This document shows, in pieces, positions 54,257 to 62,775 of a stretch of 64,000 nt of DNA. Below the pieces are notes generated by a model. It searched no databases. It saw only the letters and a list, made by a program, of their open reading frames with translations, and was not told the DNA's origin. Origin of the DNA: Pseudooceanicola spongiae. Lineage in GTDB: Bacteria; Pseudomonadota; Alphaproteobacteria; Rhodobacterales; Rhodobacteraceae. Position numbers and translations under genes: made by a program. The stretch spans positions 3,077,501 to 3,141,500 of the forward strand of contig NZ_CP045201.1 of assembly GCF_014899185.1 (NCBI RefSeq), written 5' to 3'. Every line of letters begins with the position of its first letter. Position 1 is the stretch's first letter.

Positions 54257-55618
54257 ATGATGTCACTTCGCCCCCGCGGCGCCTACGCGACCGCGCTACT
54301 CAGCACCGCTTTGGCGGTATGTCTCGGCCAGGCCGTTGCCGCGCAGGACCTGCGCCTCTGGACGACCGAGGAACAGCCCGAACGGCTGGCCCGTCAGGAA
54401 CAACTCGCCGCTGATTTCGAGGAGGCCTCGGGCATTTCCGTCGCTGTCATCCCGGTCACCGAAAGCGATCTGGGCACCCGCGCCACCGCCGCCTTTGCTG
54501 CTGGCGATTTGCCGGACGTGATCTACCACACGCTGCAGTATGCTCTGCCCTGGGCCGAAGCAGGCCTTCTGGATACCGAAGCCGCGACCGAGGTGGTCGA
54601 GGATCTGGGCAAGGACACTTTCGCCCCCGGCGCACTGGAAATGGCTGCCTTTGACGGCGGCGTCGCCTCGGTTCCGGTCGACGGTTGGACTCAGATGATC
54701 CTCTATCGCAAGGATCTGTTCGAAGAAAAAGGCCTTGAGCCGCCAACCACTTACGCCGCAGTCACCAAGGCCGTCGAGGCCCTCAGCAACCCGCCGGAGA
54801 TGTATGGCTTTGTCGCCGCCACCAAGGTTGATGACAATTTCATGAGCCAGGTTCTGGAACATGTCTTCCTCGCCAATGGTGTCAGCCCGGTCGGCCCCGA
54901 TGGCTTGCAGCCGCTGGACGAAAAGAAAACCGTCGAAGTGCTGAACTTCTACAAGACCATCGCCGATGCCTCGCCCCCCGGTGATCTCTACTGGAAGCAA
55001 TCCCGCGAGGTCTACTTTGCGGGTGACGCCGCGATGATCATCTGGTCGCCGTTCATTCTGGACGAGCTTGCCGGCCTGCGTGACAGCGCCCCGCCAACAA
55101 TGACGGATGATCCCACCTCTGCGGAACTCGCGTCGAAAACCGGGATCGTCACCAACTTTGCCGGCCCCTCCAATCCGGACGGTGCCGCATGGGCCGAGAT
55201 GAACATGTTCGGGATCACGGTCGATGCCGGCATCGACAATGCCATCGATTTCGTCAAGTTTTCGATGAACGAAGGCTACATGAATACCCTGGCGATCGCG
55301 CCCGAGGGCAAGTTCCCGATCCGTCGCGGCACCGCAGAAGAGCCGACCAAGTTCTCTGATGGATGGGCCAAGCTGGACGTGGGCGTGGATCGCAAGGCGC
55401 CGCTGGGGGATCTCTACTCCGCTGACATGATTGACGAAATCGTCGGTGGCCTTGATGTCGCACAGCGTTGGGGGGTTGAGGATGGTCAGCTCGCCCTCGC
55501 GTCCCAGATCGTGAACACCCAGATCATCAACCGCTATGTACGCGAGTTCATCGATGGCCAGCGCTCGGCTGAAGACACCGTCGCAGTGATGAACGAAGAG
55601 CTGGCCAAGGTTCAGTAA
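54257..55618 (+). CDS. Sugar ABC transporter substrate-binding protein
   Basis: A 453-residue periplasmic binding protein of family 1 (maltose/alpha-glucoside type). A Sec signal peptide covers about the first 30 residues (ATALLSTALAVCLGQAVAA, cleaved before QDLRLW). The mature part shows EQLAADFEEASGISVAVIPV and FAAGDLPDVIYHTLQYALPWAEAG, typical of this family, and ends without a lipobox. GGGAGG stands five bases before the ATG at 54257; the adjacent ATG at 54260 is an alternative. Gene order binding protein, two permeases, ATPase matches rhizobial aglEFGK loci, so alpha-glucosides such as sucrose, maltose or trehalose are likely substrates. Confidence 0.9.
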   Translation: MMSLRPRGAYATALLSTALAVCLGQAVAAQDLRLWTTEEQPERLARQEQLAADFEEASGISVAVIPVTESDLGTRATAAFAAGDLPDVIYHTLQYALPWAEAGLLDTEAATEVVEDLGKDTFAPGALEMAAFDGGVASVPVDGWTQMILYRKDLFEEKGLEPPTTYAAVTKAVEALSNPPEMYGFVAATKVDDNFMSQVLEHVFLANGVSPVGPDGLQPLDEKKTVEVLNFYKTIADASPPGDLYWKQSREVYFAGDAAMIIWSPFILDELAGLRDSAPPTMTDDPTSAELASKTGIVTNFAGPSNPDGAAWAEMNMFGITVDAGIDNAIDFVKFSMNEGYMNTLAIAPEGKFPIRRGTAEEPTKFSDGWAKLDVGVDRKAPLGDLYSADMIDEIVGGLDVAQRWGVEDGQLALASQIVNTQIINRYVREFIDGQRSAEDTVAVMNEELAKVQ

Positions 55619-55646
55619 TGCAAACCCGTACCAAGAGGGGCGCGGC

Positions 55647-56897
55647 ATGAGCAGCGCCCCTACCTCCGCACCACAACCGCCGCGCGGCCGGGGCCCACTG
55701 GCCCGGCGCGAAGCCCGACTGGCCTGGCAATTGCTGGCGCCAACGCTTGCCGCGGTCTCGCTGGTCGTGATCCTGCCCCTGCTGGCGATCTTCTGGATTT
55801 CGTTCAAGCCGGTGACGCTGGCCGATCTGCGCCCACCTGCGCCGGTGGTGCGCGAAAGCCTGCGTGGCTCTGGCGACAAGATGCGGATCGAATACAGCCT
55901 GCGCAACTCCTCGCAGGATCAGACCGTTTCCGGCGTCGTGCTAACAGATACCCTGCCCGACAGCCTGTCTTTCAATGGCCAGCCCGAGGCCCCCTGCGTC
56001 GCCGATGGCCCCGCGATCACCTGTGATTTCGGCGATATCGAGGGCGGCTTTCGCACCCGTGTCGCGATCCCCGTGACCGGTCAGGGCGACGAGGACGCGC
56101 TGGAAGCGGCGGCTGAGGGCTCCGAACCGACGATCACTGGAACCGCCCCCAACATCCTGACAAACCTCAATTTTTCTCTGAAGAACTTCGCTCGTGTGTT
56201 TGACGGCAGCGAGTTCTGGCGCGTGCTTGGCGTGACCCTGTTCTACACCTTCTTCGGCACCGCCGGGGCGCTGGTGGTGGGCCTGTTCGCGGCGCTGTTG
56301 CTGGACCGTTCTTTCAAGGGCCAAGGCATCCTGCGCGGTCTCTACCTGTTTCCCTACGTCGCCCCCGTGATCGCCGTCGCCTTTACCTGGGTGACGCTGT
56401 TTGATCCTTTTTCCGGCTCGGCCAATGCATTGCTGATCCGCATGGGGGTCAGCGAAGGCGCGATCAACTTCTTCGGCGAACGCCCCCTCGCGCTGATCAT
56501 GGTGACCCTGTTCGAGGTCTGGCGCTATTTCCCGCTGAGCTTTCTGTTCATTCTGGCGCGGATGCAGTCCATCGACACGGACATGTACGAAGCCGCCGAT
56601 ATGGACGGCGCCTCGCCCTTCCAGAAGTTCCGCTACCTGTCGCTGCCGCAGCTTCTGGGCATTCTGTCGGTGCTGTTCCTGCTGCGATTCATATGGACGT
56701 TCAACAAGTTCGACGACATCTTCCTGCTGACGGGCGGCAATGCCGGGACGCGGGTGCTGACAGTCAGCGTTTATGAACAGGCCTTCGACCTTGCCAATAT
56801 CGGCGCGGGCGCGGCGGTGGCGGTGGTGATCTTCCTCTGCCTGACGATCTTCAGCATCTTCTTCTTCCACGTCATGAGCCGGGAGGAAGGTCTGTGA
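55647..56897 (+). CDS. Sugar ABC permease with DUF11-like periplasmic insertion (MalF-type)
   Basis: The 416-residue product is a MalF-type permease, about 110 residues longer than a minimal one. TM1 lies at about 29-53 (VVILPLLAIFWISF). It is followed by a hydrophilic insert at about 75-170 containing SGVVLTDTLPDSLSFNG and ITCDFGDIEGGFRTRVAIPV, the pattern of DUF11 beta-sandwich repeats. The remaining five helices follow from VLGVTLFYTFFGTAGALVVG, and the EAA motif is YEAADMDGASPFQKFRYLSLPQL. In E. coli MalF, a large P2 loop in a different position contacts the maltose-binding protein; this domain could serve likewise. It starts 28 bases after the binding-protein stop. Confidence 0.9.
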   Translation: MSSAPTSAPQPPRGRGPLARREARLAWQLLAPTLAAVSLVVILPLLAIFWISFKPVTLADLRPPAPVVRESLRGSGDKMRIEYSLRNSSQDQTVSGVVLTDTLPDSLSFNGQPEAPCVADGPAITCDFGDIEGGFRTRVAIPVTGQGDEDALEAAAEGSEPTITGTAPNILTNLNFSLKNFARVFDGSEFWRVLGVTLFYTFFGTAGALVVGLFAALLLDRSFKGQGILRGLYLFPYVAPVIAVAFTWVTLFDPFSGSANALLIRMGVSEGAINFFGERPLALIMVTLFEVWRYFPLSFLFILARMQSIDTDMYEAADMDGASPFQKFRYLSLPQLLGILSVLFLLRFIWTFNKFDDIFLLTGGNAGTRVLTVSVYEQAFDLANIGAGAAVAVVIFLCLTIFSIFFFHVMSREEGL

Positions 56898-56925
56898 CTC
56901 AATCGCCCCAAGATCGGAGGCCTGC

Positions 56926-58131
56926 ATGCAGAGCCTGAGAACCGGATATCTGACCGGCGCGGCCCTCGGCGTGCTCTGGTCCTTCACCATGGCGGTGACC
57001 GTCGCCGTCGCGATGAGCTTTGCCACCGGCGACGGGTTTCGCCCCGGGATCATCGGGTTCATCCTGGCCGGGCTGATCTGCGGTGCGGGGTCCGTGCTGG
57101 TGGGCCGCTGGGGCGCAGTGGCGCTTGGCGTCGCGCTCTACGCCCTGCTGACCTTCGTCGGCCTGCCGCCGGTTCGGGCCGAGGCTGAGCTGTTACATGT
57201 TGTTCTGACGGCCCTTTTCGGCGGGGCCGCACTCGGCCTCGGCATGGCAGCGATCACCGGAGGCCTGCCGAGCAGTGCTCTGACCCGGCATGAATTCGAG
57301 GCCGCCGTGATCCGTTTCCTGACCGGGTTCGGCTATGTGTTCTTTACTGCCATCGTGGTGATCCCCTTCTACGTCATGGTGATGACCAGCCTGAAAAGCC
57401 AGCAGGCGCTGCTGCAGAACCCGCTGGATTTCAGCCTGGACCTGTCGCGCGGCTGGGGTCTGTTCGACAGCTACAGAGAGCTGCTAACCAAGTACAACTT
57501 TGGCCGCTACCTGATGACCAGCTTCTTCATCTCGGTGCTTACCGTCTTGATCACGCTAGCCTTTTCGATCCCGGGCGCCTACGCCGTGGCACGGTTGCGG
57601 TTTCGCGGACGCACGATGATGTCGCGCTCGGTGCTGCTGATCTACATGGTGCCGATGATCGTGCTGGCGCTGCCGATCTATATCGGTTTCTCGATGGCGG
57701 GCCTGCGCAACACGCTGTTTGGCATCGTGATGATCTACCCCGTCACCACCATCCCCGTCGCGCTCTACATGCTGCAGGGGTACTTTCGTGGCCTGCCAGC
57801 GGAGGTCGAGGAAGCCGGTCTGATGGACGGGCTGAGCCGCCTTGCGGTGATCTGGAAGATCACCTTGCCGCTGTCCCTGCCCGCTCTGGCGTCGGTGTCG
57901 CTGTATGTCTTCATGATCGCCTGGAACGAATTCCTGTTGGCTTTTATGCTGCTGGATGACCCGTCGAAGTTCACTCTGACCCGGGGGATCGCCAGCCTGA
58001 ACTCCTCGGAAATTCCGCGTCAGCACCTGATGGCCGGGGCCGTGATCGCGACAGTTCCGATCATGGCGCTGTTCCTCGGGTTGGAGCGGTTCATGACACG
58101 CGGGCTAACCGCGGGATCTGTGAAAGGATAA
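56926..58131 (+). CDS. Sugar ABC permease with extra N-terminal membrane domain (MalG-type)
   Basis: The 401-residue product carries the usual MalG-type permease domain from about residue 128 ([23 protein letters not shown] region) with EAA motif [22 protein letters not shown]. The first 120 residues are an extra hydrophobic region with about four helices: [58 protein letters not shown] and [19 protein letters not shown]. Rhizobial AglG is also longer than MalG, so part of this extension may be a family trait; its role is unknown. It starts 28 bases after the first permease gene and ends 4 bases before the ATPase gene. Confidence 0.9.
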   Translation: MQSLRTGYLTGAALGVLWSFTMAVTVAVAMSFATGDGFRPGIIGFILAGLICGAGSVLVGRWGAVALGVALYALLTFVGLPPVRAEAELLHVVLTALFGGAALGLGMAAITGGLPSSALTRHEFEAAVIRFLTGFGYVFFTAIVVIPFYVMVMTSLKSQQALLQNPLDFSLDLSRGWGLFDSYRELLTKYNFGRYLMTSFFISVLTVLITLAFSIPGAYAVARLRFRGRTMMSRSVLLIYMVPMIVLALPIYIGFSMAGLRNTLFGIVMIYPVTTIPVALYMLQGYFRGLPAEVEEAGLMDGLSRLAVIWKITLPLSLPALASVSLYVFMIAWNEFLLAFMLLDDPSKFTLTRGIASLNSSEIPRQHLMAGAVIATVPIMALFLGLERFMTRGLTAGSVKG

Positions 58132-58135
58132 GCCG

Positions 58136-59182
58136 ATGAGTGCTATCACATTGAAAGCAGTCGAAAAATGGTACGGCCCGGTGCAGGTCATCAAGGGCAT
58201 CGACCTTGAGGTCCACGCTGGCGAGTTCGTGGTTTTCGTCGGCCCTTCGGGGTGTGGCAAGTCCACTCTGCTGCGCATGATCGGTGGGCTGGAAGAGATC
58301 AGCCGGGGTCAGCTGATGATTGCAGGGCGCGACGCCACCAGCGAAGCGCCGAGCCAGCGTGGCTTGTCGATGGTGTTCCAGAGTTACGCGCTTTACCCGC
58401 ATATGTCGGTGGCCGAGAACATGGGCTTCAGCCTGAAAACTGCCGGGGCTCCGAAGGCCGAGATCGACGCCAAGGTCGGGGCGGCTGCCGAGGTGCTGAA
58501 GCTGGAAGAAATGCTGGAACGCCGCCCCAAGGACCTGTCCGGCGGGCAACGTCAAAGGGTGGCGATCGGCCGTTCGATCGTGCGGGACCCGACGGCATTT
58601 TTGTTCGACGAACCGCTGTCCAACCTTGATGCGGCGCTGCGGGTCGAGATGCGCTACGAGATTGCCAAGCTGCACCAACGCCTTGAAAAAGCGATGATTT
58701 ACGTCACCCACGATCAGGTTGAGGCGATGACTCTGGCGGACCGGATCGTCGTTCTGGACGCCGGGCGGATCGCGCAGGTCGGCACGCCGAGGGAGCTGTA
58801 CGAGAGGCCTGCGAACCTGTTCGTGGCGCAGTTCATCGGCTCGCCCAAGATGAACGTCATGCCCTGCACGACGACGGGCGGGCGTTGGAGCATCGAGGGC
58901 GGACGTGGCGATGAAAACGCGCCCGAAGGCGCTGTCCACCTTGGCATCCGGCCGGAGCATATTGAGGTTTTGCCAGCCGGTCAGGGCGACTGCGATGTGC
59001 GTCTGGATGTGGTGGAATACCTTGGCGCAGATACATTTCTTGTCTGTGACGGGGGGCCTCTGGGCCGTCTGACGGTGCGGGTGATCGGCAATACGGTGCT
59101 GCGCCCCGGCGCCGTTTGCGGCCTGCGGTTTGAGCGCACCATGATGAGCTTTTTTGACGCCAACGGGCAAACCCTGCGCTAG
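58136..59182 (+). CDS. Sugar ABC transporter ATP-binding protein (MalK/UgpC-type)
   Basis: A 348-residue ATPase that powers the importer. Walker [10 protein letters not shown] is near residue 38, then the Q-loop [12 protein letters not shown], signature [16 protein letters not shown], Walker [13 protein letters not shown] and switch His in [18 protein letters not shown]. The C-terminal quarter is a TOBE/MalK-like regulatory domain (for example [15 protein letters not shown]). It follows the second permease gene by four bases and ends the operon; repeat element B begins 34 bases downstream. Confidence 0.95.
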   Translation: MSAITLKAVEKWYGPVQVIKGIDLEVHAGEFVVFVGPSGCGKSTLLRMIGGLEEISRGQLMIAGRDATSEAPSQRGLSMVFQSYALYPHMSVAENMGFSLKTAGAPKAEIDAKVGAAAEVLKLEEMLERRPKDLSGGQRQRVAIGRSIVRDPTAFLFDEPLSNLDAALRVEMRYEIAKLHQRLEKAMIYVTHDQVEAMTLADRIVVLDAGRIAQVGTPRELYERPANLFVAQFIGSPKMNVMPCTTTGGRWSIEGGRGDENAPEGAVHLGIRPEHIEVLPAGQGDCDVRLDVVEYLGADTFLVCDGGPLGRLTVRVIGNTVLRPGAVCGLRFERTMMSFFDANGQTLR

Positions 59183-59215
59183 GCTGAGCGCGGTCCGGAG
59201 GGGGCCGCCAGATCA

Positions 59216-59285
59216 CTGAAAACGGCCAGATCGGGGTGTCGGTATCTGGTCGGTATTGCGTCGGTAAATGAACGGTGCGATTTTG
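59216..59285 (-). repeat. 70-bp element with four 11-bp iterons, copy B (inverted)
   Basis: Read on the minus strand, the element begins CAAAATCG and ends TCTGGCCGTTTTCAG, as in copy A at 28678-28747. Its core, 59235-59278, is GCACCGTTCAT, TTACCGACGCA, ATACCGACCAG and ATACCGACACC: four 11-bp units in the same phase. It lies between the ATPase stop and the ribosome-binding site of the glutathione S-transferase gene, ending 13 bases before that start codon. Relative to the downstream gene its orientation is opposite to copy A. Confidence 0.8.
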
Positions 59286-59298
59286 AAAGGGAGAAGGC

Positions 59299-60000
59299 AT
59301 GGCCGATTTCACTTTGTACTACTGGCCGATCCCGTTTCGCGGCCAGTTCGTGCGCGCCACTCTCGCCCATGTCGGGGCCAGCTGGGACGAGGCCGGGTTC
59401 GACGAGACCTTCGCGCAGCGTGCCTCGGATCCTGCCGCGCAAAAGCTGCCGCATATGGGGCCGCCGGTGCTGGTGGATCATCAGCGCGATTGCACCCTGT
59501 CGCAGATGCCCGCGATCCTGAGCTATCTGGGCGAGGTCTATCGGCTGACGGGCTGCTGTCCGGACACGCATGCGATCTGCCTGAAGGTGATCTGCGACGC
59601 CAATGACGTGCTCTATGAAATGACGCGCTACAACGGTGCGCAGTTCTGGAGCGATGAGGCCTGGGCGGAGTTTTTGCCGCGTCTGGCGCGCTGGATGGGG
59701 ATCTTTGAAGAGGTCGGCGCGCGGCACGGGCTGAGTGCCGGCGAGGGCTATGTTCTGGGAACCGACGCGCCGGGTCTGGCGGATCTGGTCGTCGCGACGC
59801 TCTGGGGCACCATGACGGCGCGGTTCGCGCCGCTGCGCGGGATGCTTGACGCGGAGGCCCCCGGCATCGCGGGCCTGACGGACCGCATCAGGGCGCTGCC
59901 GGAACAGGCCGCGCTGATCCGCCAGAGCGATGCCGCCTATGGCGAGGTCTGGTGCGGTGGCCAGATCGAGGAGTCCCTGCGCCGGGTTCTGCGGAGCTGA
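59299..60000 (+). CDS. Glutathione S-transferase family protein
   Basis: A 233-residue protein with an N-terminal thioredoxin-like domain (FTLYYWPIPFRGQFVRATLAHVG) and the glutathione-binding segment LSQMPAILSYLGEVY, followed by a helical C-terminal domain. Tyr at the first strand may be the catalytic residue, but the class is unclear. It would conjugate or reduce compounds with glutathione. GGGAGAAGG precedes the ATG. The upstream repeat element is the only feature in its promoter region. The next gene, ddl, is 87 bases away and may be separately expressed. Confidence 0.88.
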   Translation: MADFTLYYWPIPFRGQFVRATLAHVGASWDEAGFDETFAQRASDPAAQKLPHMGPPVLVDHQRDCTLSQMPAILSYLGEVYRLTGCCPDTHAICLKVICDANDVLYEMTRYNGAQFWSDEAWAEFLPRLARWMGIFEEVGARHGLSAGEGYVLGTDAPGLADLVVATLWGTMTARFAPLRGMLDAEAPGIAGLTDRIRALPEQAALIRQSDAAYGEVWCGGQIEESLRRVLRS

Positions 60001-60087
60001 GACGCTGGACCTGAATCTGCGGCGCTGCGCTTGTGGGTGCCGGACCCTGCCCCTATCGTCGCGAAAACGCACCTGATTGAGGCTGAG

Positions 60088-61158
60088 ATGACCCGCACCC
60101 CCGACACGAAACGCCTGCGGATCCTGATCCTGTTCGGCGGCCGCTCTGACGAGCATGAGGTTTCCATTCTATCCGCGACCAACGTGATGGCCGCGATTGA
60201 TCGCGCGGCATTTGATCCGGTGCCGGTCTATGTCGCGCGCGACGGCGTCTGGCGGCTGAGCGATTTTGTCGACGGCGCGCTGAGCCTGCCGGTGGCGGGC
60301 GCGGCGATCTGTCCGGTGCCGGGTGGACGCGGGCAGGTGGTCTGCCTTGATGGGTCGGCGCTGGCGCCGGTCGATGCGATCTTTCCGGTGCTGCATGGCC
60401 AGTGGGGCGAGGATGGCGCGGTGCCGGGCGTGGCGGCGGTGGCGCAGATCCCGCTGGTCGGCTGCGGCATCCTCGGCTCGGCCAATGCGCTGGACAAGGA
60501 AATGGCCAAGCGGCTGTTGGCCGGGGCGGGCCTGCCGGTGGCGCGCGCGGTGACGCTGCGGGCGGACGCGCCGGTGGCGTTCGAGGTGCTGGCGCAGGAG
60601 CTGGGGTTGCCGTTCTTCCTCAAGCCCGCGACCCAAGGGTCGTCGGTCGGGGTCGGCAAGGTCAGCAACGCAGTGGAGTACCACGAGGTATTGGAGCGCG
60701 GCTTTGCGCTGGATCGCAAGATGCTGGCCGAGGCTTTCGTGGCCGGACGCGAGGTGGAATGCGCGGTGCTGGAGGAGGCGGACGGCACCCTGATCGTGTC
60801 GCGCCCCGGAGAGATCGTGCCGGGGGCGGGCCATGCCTTTTATACCTATGACGCCAAGTATATCGACGCCGATGGCGCGGATCTGCGGGTGCCTGCGGAT
60901 CTGCCCGAAGCGCAGGAGGCGCATATCCGCGCCAGAGCGGCCGAGGCGTTTCGCGCGGTCGGTTGCGATGGCATGGCGCGGGTCGATTTCTTTTTGCTGC
61001 CGGATGGGGCGCTGATCGTGAACGAGCTGAACACCATCCCCGGTTTCACCGATGTCAGCATGTACGCCAAGGTCATGGCGGTCAGCGGCGTCCCTTATGG
61101 CGAGGTGATCAGCCGCCTGATCGCACATGGCATTGCGCGGTTTCAGGCGGGGGGCTGA
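60088..61158 (+). CDS. ddl: D-alanine--D-alanine ligase
   Basis: A 356-residue ATP-grasp enzyme that joins two D-alanines for peptidoglycan. Recognisable blocks: LFGGRSDEHEVSILSA, VLHGQWGEDGAVPG (family: GxxGEDG), PFFLKPATQGSSVGVGKV (ATP binding), EVECAVLEE, FYTYDAKYID (the Tyr-Lys pair of D-Ala ligases rather than the His of D-lactate types) and MARVDFFLLPDGALIVNELNTIPGFT (metal and substrate, quoted to mark position). It is longer than the DdlB form found in cell-division clusters and is isolated here, so a second Ddl may exist elsewhere. The ATG at 60088 has GAGG five bases upstream; a GTG at 60031 is less likely. Confidence 0.93.
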   Translation: MTRTPDTKRLRILILFGGRSDEHEVSILSATNVMAAIDRAAFDPVPVYVARDGVWRLSDFVDGALSLPVAGAAICPVPGGRGQVVCLDGSALAPVDAIFPVLHGQWGEDGAVPGVAAVAQIPLVGCGILGSANALDKEMAKRLLAGAGLPVARAVTLRADAPVAFEVLAQELGLPFFLKPATQGSSVGVGKVSNAVEYHEVLERGFALDRKMLAEAFVAGREVECAVLEEADGTLIVSRPGEIVPGAGHAFYTYDAKYIDADGADLRVPADLPEAQEAHIRARAAEAFRAVGCDGMARVDFFLLPDGALIVNELNTIPGFTDVSMYAKVMAVSGVPYGEVISRLIAHGIARFQAGG

Positions 61159-61167
61159 GCGCCCCTG

Positions 61168-61554
61168 TCAGATCGCGTCGACGGCCATTTGCATCAGGTC
61201 GCGCACTTGGCGCGCGACAGTTTTCAGCGGGTCGTTGTCGATGGCCGACATCGAGGCGACGGGGTCGATCGCGCTGACCTCGACGCCGGTGTCGGTCTGG
61301 CGCAGGATCACGTTGCAGGGCAGCATGGCGCCGACGCGCGGCTCCATCCCGATCGCCTCAAGCGCCATGCCGGGGTTGCAGGCCCCGAGGATGACATAGG
61401 GGGCGAGGTCGGCGTTGAGCTTTTTCTTCATCGTCGCAGCGACGTCGATTTCGGTCAGCACGCCAAAGCCCATGCTGGCGAGGGCGGCGCGGGTGCGGGT
61501 TTCAATGTCTTTGAAATCAGCGCCGGTGAACTGACGATCGAGGGTATAGCTCAT
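61168..61554 (-). CDS. DUF302 domain-containing protein
   Basis: A 128-residue protein with the DUF302 pattern: an N-terminal TLDRQFTGADFKDIETRTRAAL, then GFGVLTEIDVAATMKKKLN, YVILGACNPGMALEAI and VGAMLPCNVILRQ with the conserved Cys-Asn. The function of the family is not known. The start at 61554 matches the family; a longer frame to 61704 is rich in Cys and Arg and is not credible. It is convergent with ddl. Confidence 0.88.
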   Translation of the reverse strand: MSYTLDRQFTGADFKDIETRTRAALASMGFGVLTEIDVAATMKKKLNADLAPYVILGACNPGMALEAIGMEPRVGAMLPCNVILRQTDTGVEVSAIDPVASMSAIDNDPLKTVARQVRDLMQMAVDAI

Positions 61555-61706
61555 GTTCCGTGTGTCCTTGAGAGGTACGAGGGGCAGGGGCGTCCTGCAG
61601 CGGAGACAGAGGTATTCCATTTCGGGAATGTGACAAGGTCCGTCCTGTCTGCCACCGGTGTAACGGCAGCAGAGCAGGCGGACCTTGCTTTGGATCAGTG
61701 CCAAGC

Positions 61707-62651
61707 TCAGGCGGGGTTGGAGGCGCTCCAGTCCGCGTACCAGGTCTTGAACAGGCGGTACTGGCTTTCGACGTAGTTGCGCTGCGCAGCCGAGAGGGCG
61801 TCGTCTTCGTTGAAGTGCAGCGTGTAGGCGGCGTCGCCCTCCAGCACCATCAGGTGTTTGTAGTAGAGCACGAGGTCCGCGCCCTCATCGAAGGACGACA
61901 GCACACCGAGGGCGGCGTCAAGCTCCAGCGCCTGAGCGCGGGCTTTCGCGTCGCCGGTCGCGGCTTTCTTGCAGAGCGAGACGAGGTGCAGGACTTCGCG
62001 GGGCAGGGCGTTGCCGATGCCGGTGATGGCGCCGGTGGCACCACAGTTGACGAAGCCATGAAAGACGTTGGTGTCGACGCCGACCATCAGGGTGACGTCA
62101 TCGCTCTCGGACGTGATGTTTTCAGCCGCATAGCGCAGGTCCGCCGCGCCGCCGAATTCCTTGAAGCCGATCAGGTTGGGGTGTTCGGCGCGCAGGGCAA
62201 AGAACAGGTCGGCGCGGGTGGCAAAGCCGTAGTAGGGGCTGTTGTAGATCACCGCAGGCAGGTCGGGCGCGGCAGAGAGTACGGCCTTGAAGTGCGCCTT
62301 TTGCGCCGACACAGAGGTGCCGCGCGACAGCACGCGGGGGATGACCATCAGGCCCTTGGCACCGGCTTCGGCGGCGTGGGCGGCGTGGGCGACGGCCTCT
62401 TTCGTGTTCACGGCGCCGGTGCCGACGACAACGGGGATACCGGCGGCGGCAAGGCGGGCGACGCCTTCGCGGCGCTGGTCATCGGTCAGCAGCGGCCAAT
62501 CACCCATGGAGCCGCAATAGACCACAGCGGACATGCCCGCCGCGATCAGCGATTTGCCGGTGACGACGAGGGCGTCGTAGTCGGGCTGGCGATCGGGGGT
62601 GCAGGGCGTCATCAGGGCGGGGATCGAGCCGGTGAAGATGTTGTCGGTCAT
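61707..62651 (-). CDS. Dihydrodipicolinate synthase (DapA) family lyase/aldolase
   Basis: A 314-residue Schiff-base aldolase fold protein. The family pattern is MTPCTPDRQPDYDALV, then VVYCGSMGDWPLL in place of the GTTGE of true DapA, AVIYNSPYYGF with the catalytic Tyr, and LIGFKEFGG with the Schiff-base Lys. The altered substrate loop argues against lysine biosynthesis and for a catabolic role such as cleavage of a 2-keto sugar acid or deamination of a hydroxyproline derivative (both known in the family). It lies 124 bases downstream of the TRAP transporter gene on the same strand, which suggests it acts on the imported substrate. Confidence 0.9.
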   Translation of the reverse strand: MTDNIFTGSIPALMTPCTPDRQPDYDALVVTGKSLIAAGMSAVVYCGSMGDWPLLTDDQRREGVARLAAAGIPVVVGTGAVNTKEAVAHAAHAAEAGAKGLMVIPRVLSRGTSVSAQKAHFKAVLSAAPDLPAVIYNSPYYGFATRADLFFALRAEHPNLIGFKEFGGAADLRYAAENITSESDDVTLMVGVDTNVFHGFVNCGATGAITGIGNALPREVLHLVSLCKKAATGDAKARAQALELDAALGVLSSFDEGADLVLYYKHLMVLEGDAAYTLHFNEDDALSAAQRNYVESQYRLFKTWYADWSASNPA

Positions 62652-62692
62652 GGTGCTTGGTCCTTAGGTTAGGGCAGGGCGCAGGGGGCCTT

Positions 62693-62713
62693 CGGGCAGT
62701 GCAATGCTGCCCG
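62693..62713. other. Hairpin between TRAP permease and DapA-like genes
   Basis: CGGGCAG and CTGCCCG are perfect 7-bp arms around a 7-base spacer in the 124-base intergenic gap. There is no T-run, so it may be a processing or attenuation structure rather than a terminator. Confidence 0.35.
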
Positions 62714-62775
62714 CTGGTCTGGCCGTCAGGTGAGCAGCGCGATCTGCGCCACAGGTTCGGAAAGGCAGGCTGGGG

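Noticed and set aside
60088..61158. Vancomycin-type D-Ala--D-Lac ligase
   Set aside because: The omega-loop pair reads Tyr/Lys in YTYDAKY as in D-Ala--D-Ala ligases, and there are no vanH or vanX genes.
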